Positions 57,226 to 64,000 of a DNA stretch of 64,000 bases are shown here, in pieces. Source of the stretch: Tubulanus polymorphus (taxonomy: Eukaryota > Nemertea > Palaeonemertea > Tubulaniformes > Tubulanidae); contig NC_134033.1 of NCBI RefSeq assembly GCF_964204645.1, forward strand, positions 7,166,231 through 7,230,230, given 5' to 3'. The position numbers and the translations under genes were made by a program. Position 1 is the stretch's first letter. Each line of letters begins with the position of its first letter. The notes beneath the pieces are model-generated. The model was given only the letters and a program-made list of their open reading frames with translations, was not told the origin of the DNA and made no database searches.

Positions 57226-57310
57226 CTGATATCTTGATCTTTTTGACACTTTTACTTGTGTTATTATCAACTAAAACGTTTACAGCAATTGATTCACCAT
57301 GGTAATATTT
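57226..57310 (-). CDS. ARRB: Beta-arrestin exon (KYYHGE...VKKIKIS, start of C-domain)
   Basis: 85-nt exon, acceptor ATTTTTCAG and donor ATCAG|GTATGT. It encodes [20 protein letters not shown] then SVKKIKIS, matching arrestin [29 protein letters not shown]. The final G plus TT of either 73-nt exon gives Val. The Lys before Ile-Ser is the first residue of the phosphoinositide/IP6 triad (K232 in beta-arrestin-1). The preceding exon must end in phase 0 and was not found before position 64000. The intron to exon b is about 21 kb and contains the DUF7869-type transposon. Confidence 0.97.
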
Positions 57311-58829
57311 CTGAAAAATGCATTAAATATCAAAACATTAATGAAAATAAAGGACCAACGGTCCTGTGGCCAATGTCTTAAGTTCAATTTATTCATATCA
57401 TTAACATATATCCAATCTTTTCATATGACCATAAGAAACACCATAAGGATATCATGAGCATACAAACTATAGTATATACTATTCTAATTAAAACATACTA
57501 CAAATTAATAGTTCATTAATAATAGAGTTTTATTAAAGTGATCAATCACACATCTCAATGAAAGGGTTCATCGCACATTTCAAATATACTGCACTAGCTT
57601 GAATCTAAAATATTTCAAATTAAATGTTCATTATTTCCAATAAATTATGGCATGCACAGCTCAAAATCTACCACAAGTTAACAAGAGTTCACAGTTCAAA
57701 AATATTTCAGTTCGAATTTTAAGATATTACGAATAAAAAGTTCATTTTTCTTATTAATTCTAACAATTTATTTTATTCAAAGCGTTAATTTAGGAATTTA
57801 TCACTACGAAAGATTTCATTTCACAGATCAAACATATTTCAGTCTCATTGCAAATGAATAAGATTGTAGAAACATCTTGCTTTGAAATGTTCTTGGAAAT
57901 CACCAAGTGGGGATTTTTACCTACTTTGGATATTTGGGGATTTTTACCCAGGGGAGTTTTACCTACAACCATTAAGGTACGGGATACGCCCATAATACCT
58001 CCGCCCAAAATAGTAAATATAAGTACAAGCTAGGGTACAACATACAACATAAAATCAGCCACAAACTATTTTTAAGATTTTAAAGTGGGGAAACTTAGGG
58101 GTACTGAAAAACAGCCAAATACAATAGTTAGTTGGAAATAATCAATAGAAAACAGATCACTGATGAAATGATTGATAATTAATGCAGTCAACCAAAATCT
58201 CGGTATGTAAACAGTGTTTTCATTAATCATTTTAGCCGTCATGTCATTTAGTAAAACAGCAGGGTCTCGAACAACTTTGACTGAAGGCCAAAAACAGGGT
58301 TCGTAGTTATAATGCTATAGGAAAAATATAAGCACTTAAACGCACTTTTTTCTAACCTAAGTAAATCAGCCTAGAAAAGTGAATTTCACTGCCATTGAAT
58401 GCCTATCTTATGTAAATTTCACTGCCAACTGCAGCAACTGTTTAAGAAATTTGCAATTTTTCGAGCCAGTGACCAAATGCCTATCCTAAGGCCCTTTATC
58501 AAATTGGTTGGAGTAGGCCTACTAATTTTAACAGCATAAATGAAAGGTTGAAGGGGAAAATAAAATTTACAATCTATGAAATATATTAATTTTCAAGATC
58601 ACGGATCTATCAAAATGGAAGGGATCATAGCTTCCTTCTTTGAGTATTTTCCATGTAAAATCTTGGAAGGACTGCAGAAAAATAAAGAATGAAAACTGGA
58701 TTTGATTGGATTCCAAAGATGAGAAATCTTACTTCCTTCAAGACGGAAATGTCAGGAAAAAGTTTGTTTTAAAGTAATATACAATAAATTCAAAGGGGAT
58801 CTGTGCTCCACTTTATTAAAAAAGCCTAT
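57311..58829. other. Beta-arrestin intron; self-pairing block at 57350 and GGGGATTTTTACC repeats
   Basis: AAAGGACCAACGGTCCTGTGG at ~57352 is the family E-type 5' end without its body. GGGGATTTTTACC occurs at ~57909 and ~57938. CAGTGTTTTCATTAATC at ~58211 resembles a MITE end. Confidence 0.4.
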
Positions 58830-59510
58830 CATGTGTCCCCTTGAGCCAAGAAATTTGTATGAAAATCCGTCAATGGACATGATCTCCGTAAAATCTTACA
58901 CAACTGTATGATGATTAATCATGGATATTTGTGGTAGTGGGTTTCCCCAATGACTCAAAATAGACACCTTCCGTACAACATTGAAAAGAAATCAATACAA
59001 TTTATATATCTTGCACCAAACATCGTCACACTGTTGCCAAGATTTCCATTATTACAAAAATAATCATTATTCTATAGATTTGCAACATTTTTTAAATTGG
59101 AGGCCCCTAAATCGATTTTGAAGACCCTTGCTGAATTCAAGGCCTTGAATTTCCCCTTTGATAATTCAATGATTGTAAGGCCCGCTACGAACGGAATCCT
59201 GTAGCAACAGCCAACATGCGTGGCACTTCTAGCTTCGCTGACAGCTGATTGGAACATTGCCAATTTCTTGGAAAACTTTAACTGTTCTCATAGCTAGCAA
59301 TAGTGAGTAGAGTCAAACCAATCGGCAGTAGTCGAGTGATGCGTGTGTGAAGCATATATTCACAAATACTTCTGACCAGAAAATACACAGTCGTGCTGAT
59401 AGCCGCCGGGAACAATGTCGGGTTGAAAAAATCAGCCGGGTCTAAAAGGACTGACAGACGGGTCCGGGACCCGACACCTGGCTATCTATGAAAACACTGG
59501 TAAATAACTA
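58830..59510. repeat. Family D copy with an attached CAGTGTTTTC-type MITE end
   Basis: 58840-58970 aligns with 28190-28310, and CTTGGAAAACTTTAACT at ~59265 with other D copies. At ~59400-59508 a fragment with GACGGGTCCGGGACC and ending ATGAAAACACTG matches the MITE at 9137-9301. Confidence 0.6.
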
Positions 59511-59869
59511 CTAATAATTATTTTATCGTGGTTGCATTCATTCCTACTATACAAATGTGACATTTTTGCCGGTGGCATTTGTTCTCATGTTGCAAAATTT
59601 GGTGGCATTTTTTTTGGTGGCATTTCTTCTTTAGTCAAAATTTCACACTGACAATATCTAGGGTGAGATCAAAACGCTGTCTTTTAATCTATTTTTGATC
59701 AAATAAGATCATTGGTTTTTAATTCTATTATAATCTGTAAATAATGGGTTTCTATTATAAAGGTACAAACTTGCTGAGAGAGCCTGGTCTCATTGGAGCT
59801 TTTTTAATGATAACAAAACTCATTTCAATGATAAAACCTATCAGCACGGAAGTTCCACGTTCTTCAGAT

Positions 59870-60010
59870 TTTAGGGCAGTGCCGGTTACTGATGGATTCA
59901 AGTTTATCGACTGACATGGTTTACAATAGTTTCAAGATAGGATTGCTTTTAGTAGGCAGGCATGAAAAGGCTAAGCTTAAAACAATGTGACTCAAGCTTA
60001 CACCTTCACT
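59870..60010. repeat. Family E fragment, copy 4
   Basis: GTGCCGGTTACTGATG...TTTATCGACTGACATGG and GATTGCTTTTAGTAGGCAGG, again without the TTAA insertion. Confidence 0.65.
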
Positions 60011-60445
60011 GAAAAGTCCTAGTTACGCCAGACCTACACCAGGGCTCATGTTATCTACTGGATTACTGATACACTATGGAAACCACGGGTGATTTTTAAA
60101 CGTAGAACTCCTGACTTATTAGTTCATTGCACGTGAAAAGGAGCATTTTTAAAGTGGCCTATTATGTGGTGTGATCACCAGTGCCTTAGAGACCATATGG
60201 GATCTCGGGACCGACATGACCTGTGCCCGAAATACTGGGGCCCTTAATCACTTACTCAAAATTTCTTCTCCCCATGGAGGCCCAAGGTAATAGAACTAAA
60301 GATAGAAACAAATATAGATCTTAGGTAGAGAGTCTAGATAATTGAAAATCCATAGAAGCAAAAACAGTACAAATCTCATTTCCTAATGAGAATCTCATTG
60401 CACGTGAAAACTGGAGATTTGAACCCCCGGATGCAGCAGGTAACA
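60011..60445. other. Beta-arrestin intron, nothing recognised
   Basis: No gene or element end seen. Confidence 0.35.
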
Positions 60446-61740
60446 GGTAAATAAAGGACCAATGGTCCAGTGGCTCACCAAACTGGTGAAGTAAAAAATC
60501 TGTCACGTAGGCTACCGGTATGCAAAAATTCATTTCATTGAAAATTAAAGAAGAAAAAAAAAAATATAAAAAAGGACTCAATTTTGGTCAGTGTGAACTT
60601 TTAATGATAACTGACTTTTAACACAAATGAAATCTTCGAAAAATTGATTATGGGCCTTTTGTCTGAACAAATGTTCATAATTGTAATACGTCCCTTGAAC
60701 GATGTAAAACAACTAAAACTATGAGTGACCCGATAAGATACGGTACAAACTTGGTGAGAGCCTGGGTTTCATCGGAGGTTTTTTCATTTTTATCATACGG
60801 ACCAATCAGGACAGAAGCTCCCAAGTTCTTCAAATTTGAGGCCAGTCAGTGCCGGTTACTGACGAAACAAAGTTTATCGACTGACATGATTTTTAATAAT
60901 TTCACGACATGATTGCTTTAAGTAGCTCACATCTTCACTCAGACAAATCGTTGTTACGCGCGACCTACACCATGGCGCGCGTACTCTATAACTGATACAT
61001 ACACGCAGTGAACACGAGAGTAAAAAGGCTATATTGCCCACACGACTGTACACGACTATTTTCAACGCAAACGCTCCAATATCTCGCAGTTAACAAACTT
61101 ATACAAATAATCAGGCTCCAAAATGGATTGCTAATGTGAACGTTAATAAAATGACTTCAATTAATAATGATACAAGTATTCCAGCCATGTAAATATCAGA
61201 CTCATCACTAAAAATGCGATGACTATCAGTAAATCAGCCGTGTTGCGAACACGGAAGTAAATTTCCGCATTTTGAAACCACATTTTCGTCAGATATCTTG
61301 ATGCAACGTTACCTTATGCACGGGATATCAAAACTAGATGAATCATTGGACACATCGCACACAATAAATCGTTATAACATATGCCTTGAATATCAGTATT
61401 CGCGCTAGAAATGGTGAATATCAACCTATTCAATCGTGCAGCCATTTTGTTTGTGAAATAAAGCGCACCAGCTGATCCACCTCGTTCAATGTTATGACGT
61501 CATGATGGAAGTCAAAACCGGGTAAACACAAATTTTATAGAACCAAGATTTTGAGGGGTTGTGTCTTTGAAAGCTCATAATTACTGAACCAAGTGTCGGA
61601 TCTTGGCAATATTAAGTTCTTCCGACACAAATAGCATTCAATTTTCACATGTATTATCTTGGACAGTTAAAGATGCTGCATAAAAAAACATGCTCAAATA
61701 AATCAAATTTTTGAAACTTTTTGGTAAATTTCTCAAAAAA
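60446..61740. repeat. Family E dispersed repeat, copy 2 (uninterrupted)
   Basis: Aligns end to end with 22450-24860 apart from the TTAA insertion. At ~60910 it shows the single TTAA of the empty site. Confidence 0.75.
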
Positions 61741-62014
61741 TATAAAACCCACGGCTTTCAACTTTGCGCACCATAAAGAAAATTACAAATACAAAATATA
61801 TTTTTGCTTAATCCGTTCAATTCACCCATTAGTAATGAAATTACAGGCTATTGGAATAGCGTTTGAGTGTGCTAAAAATAGCTTCGAGCGTAGCGTATTA
61901 AGCATACAAATGATTATCGAATGATATTATGAGTTTACACGCTTTATTGCAACAAGACATATATACATTGAAGCATAGAGGAAATTATGTCTGAAAATAT
62001 TAATTTCTATTTCT

Positions 62015-62074
62015 GCACCTGCCTCGGAAAAAATTTTACGGTCCCCCGAGATCCGAGGTGAGCGAGTTCTACTG
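62015..62074. mobile_element. Right-end fragment of a pogo/Tigger-like element
   Basis: CCTCGGAAAAAATTTTACGG...CCGAGGTGAGCG-GTTCTACTG followed by TA. It is nearly the same as the right end at 62805-62864 and abuts the next element. Confidence 0.7.
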
Positions 62075-62076
62075 TA

Positions 62077-62864
62077 CAGTAGACTCCGCATACCTCGGAT
62101 TCATACACCTCCGAATATTGCTTACATCAGAACAAATCTAAAATATTTTTCTTAATGCAATTATTTCTCAAATGAAAATCTCCGAGTAGCTCGGAGTTGC
62201 ATACATCTGAATATCGCATACCTCAGAATCATTTTTTTTATAAAATGAGTCCTAAAATCGTGTACCTCGGAAATTCTGAACATCGTCCCGACAATATTTT
62301 TTCAAAAATGCATCCCTAGCCTACTGCATAACAATTTGAAACAGATTAATCAACACCTGTTCTTGGACGCGACGTGAATCAACATCTGTACTTTGTTACC
62401 ACGTGTATTGCGACAGATATGCTGATGATCGTAAGAAGTGGAAGCGTGCCAGTCGCGCTAGTTCTCGGCTGTCTTTAATACGAATAGTCAATTGAATGGA
62501 TGTAGGCGGAGCTATATAGACTTGTCACTGCACATCAAACCCATGTGTTTTTAAATTCTCTCAACTTGGAAGGAGGCTTTACTTGGTGTACTACAGTACG
62601 ATGTTTTGATATAAAAGATGACAAGTCAAATCTCCCCGGGGATATGAGGTTTTGATTGAAATAAATAACAATAAAAACCTGTCAGATATGGTACATATAC
62701 AATGTTTATTCAACAAAGATTAGTATAAGAAGGATAATTTGAGCCCACGTGTCAGCAACAATTTTTTTTATGACAAAATTTGCGGACCTTATGTACCTCG
62801 GAAATAGCATACCACAGAAAAAATTTTCCAGTCCCAAGAATTCCGAGGTAAGCGGAGTCTACTG
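62077..62864. mobile_element. Pogo/Tigger-like TA element, 788 bp, non-autonomous
   Basis: Starts CAGTAGACTCCGCATACCTCGG and ends with the inverted CCGAGGTAAGCGGAGTCTACTG, flanked by TA at 62075-62076 and 62865-62866. TACCTCGGA motifs recur several times inside both ends. No transposase. Confidence 0.88.
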
Positions 62865-62944
62865 TATATATACTATTGATCTCCACAGTGGTTCTAGACA
62901 AAAGCGGTGTTTCGCAATGATGTTGTTAAAAAGATTTCAGAGAT

Positions 62945-63124
62945 CGTAGCACCGGTTTTATGAGACACTTTTACGGTCTGTTCTTTAAGTACGTTTACGA
63001 TCTTACATCAACTTCTCCCCAAGACCCAAACCCCCCTATCATTTTCTCAACGGAACTACATCGATTTCAAGAATGATAAAAATGGACCTCCAACCACGGA
63101 AATCCGCGAAAGATTTTCATCCCT
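62945..63124. mobile_element. CAGGGATG-family right-end fragment (I4)
   Basis: CGGAAATCCGCGAAAGATTTTCATCCCTG and ~150 bp upstream align with the right half of I3 (26400-26575). No left end or duplication was found. Confidence 0.65.
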
Positions 63125-64000
63125 GAATCTAATGGCATAGCAGTTGGCTCCAGTTGAAAAATCATTCGACAAAGGCCATCTTTTAGTTAAAAAAATCAAA
63201 AAAGTTTTGGCGCCAAAAAATCTAATTTGTTGTCAGGTATGTTTACACATGTGAGCAATGCACATGGTTATATTATTACATCTATATACGAACGTCCTAT
63301 AAACTCATTAATTGAGTTTATCGTCTTAAGGCAAAACTTTTGTCAGAAGCTAAGCTGCCACTTAAAAAAACTATCATATCCTTTATGAAAAACTCTGTAT
63401 ATATGCCAAGTTTCATGAGTAATTAATAAATAGACTTCTCAAACTGGGAATGAACAAGAGGCCCACGGGCCTTGTACCTTTATGACGCAGTAGAAGAAGA
63501 TTGATTCAGTATTCAAAGTTTTACAGAATGATTTACATTGTAACGAAGTAACAAGTTTTAAAATAGTTAAGAGGTATAGGCTATATGGCGATAATGTTCA
63601 TTTTCTGTTAATATATCCTTACATGAAAAGACAAGCCCATTTTAGCTGCCCCAAAGATGACACTACATGAAAAAATGCATCAAGAATTGGTGTAGGCATC
63701 GTGCTGAAAAAAAAATCCAAGATGGATGGCAACCCTGGTGGCCATACTTGAACTCAATTTTCAACAAGGCAATTTGATACTATGTATCTATGTCCCCCGC
63801 GATAGCCAGTAGGGAATGAATGACCCCTGAAGACACTGATCTTTGGTATAGAAAAATTATGAGTGTATCCAGGGAAAACCATACATTGAAATATCATTTT
63901 CCTGCTATGAATGGTTATTTAAGAATTGAGTTTACAGGGTTTTAGACAAAAGACTTCTACCAACCTTGACCTTTGACCCTAGAACTCCAAAATCACTAAT
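63125..64000. other. Right edge; family F-type 5' hairpin and a C-type unit
   Basis: GAACAAGAGGCCCACGGGCC at ~63452 is a family F-type 5' end. ATCCAAGATGGATGGCAACCC at ~63709 is a C-type unit. The rest was not assigned. Confidence 0.45.

Noticed and set aside
58211-59508. Possible 1.3-kb CAGTGTTTTC-bounded element
   Set aside because: The left end is only a 17-bp match and the interior spans a separate family D copy; no target duplication.

Overview
The window is eukaryotic nuclear DNA, AT-rich and intron-rich, crowded with short DNA transposons, Penelope-like fragments and hairpin-bounded tandem-repeat elements. It most resembles a marine invertebrate; the sequence does not fix the phylum. 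Almost none of the long open frames are real genes, and the host coding signal lies in short spliced exons.

Host gene: a beta-arrestin gene runs on the minus strand through most of the window. Exons covering the C-terminal half were found at 57226-57310, 36200-36272 or 34623-34695, 26696-26842, 15422-15508, 13438-13578 and 8040-8136. Every junction phase matches. Using one of the two 73-nt exons the chain is 630 nt (209 codons plus stop). The N-terminal half must lie beyond position 64000. The two 73-nt exons encode alternative versions of the same C-domain strand, have identical phases and are not multiples of three, so they behave as a mutually exclusive pair. One keeps and the other loses an arginine that in human beta-arrestin-1 belongs to the phosphoinositide/IP6 site. 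This is the most interesting signal in the window.

Left edge (1-2462): a compact, very AT-rich minus-strand gene island with different codon use (an acidic protein, a tail-anchored protein and a coiled-coil protein). It carries frameshifts and stops and is split by a 742-bp transposon. It looks like a decayed foreign (virus- or Polinton-like) insertion, but no family was recognised.

Introns and flanks: families are labelled A-I here. A = 'GGTTTACC' elements (seven copies, some carrying a nested PIF/Harbinger-type MITE with TAA duplications). B = elements with central ~150-bp tandem units and a 3' hairpin. C/D = 'CAAGATGGC' tandem units and linked flanks. E = a long repeat hit by a TTAA-specific element that itself contains a Penelope-like GIY-YIG fragment and a hammerhead-like RNA motif. 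F = 'ACAAGAGSCCC' hairpin elements. G and H = other dispersed repeats. I = 'CAGGGATG' elements with 6-bp target duplications. A pogo-like TA element lies at 62077-62864.

At 39078-43835 is a 4.76-kb transposon with 30-bp terminal inverted repeats and a five-exon gene of the DUF7869-type RNase-H-fold transposase family. The copy is dead: two stops, a frameshift and an internal deletion between the second catalytic Asp and the C-terminal part. No rRNA genes, CRISPR arrays or bacterial operons are present.
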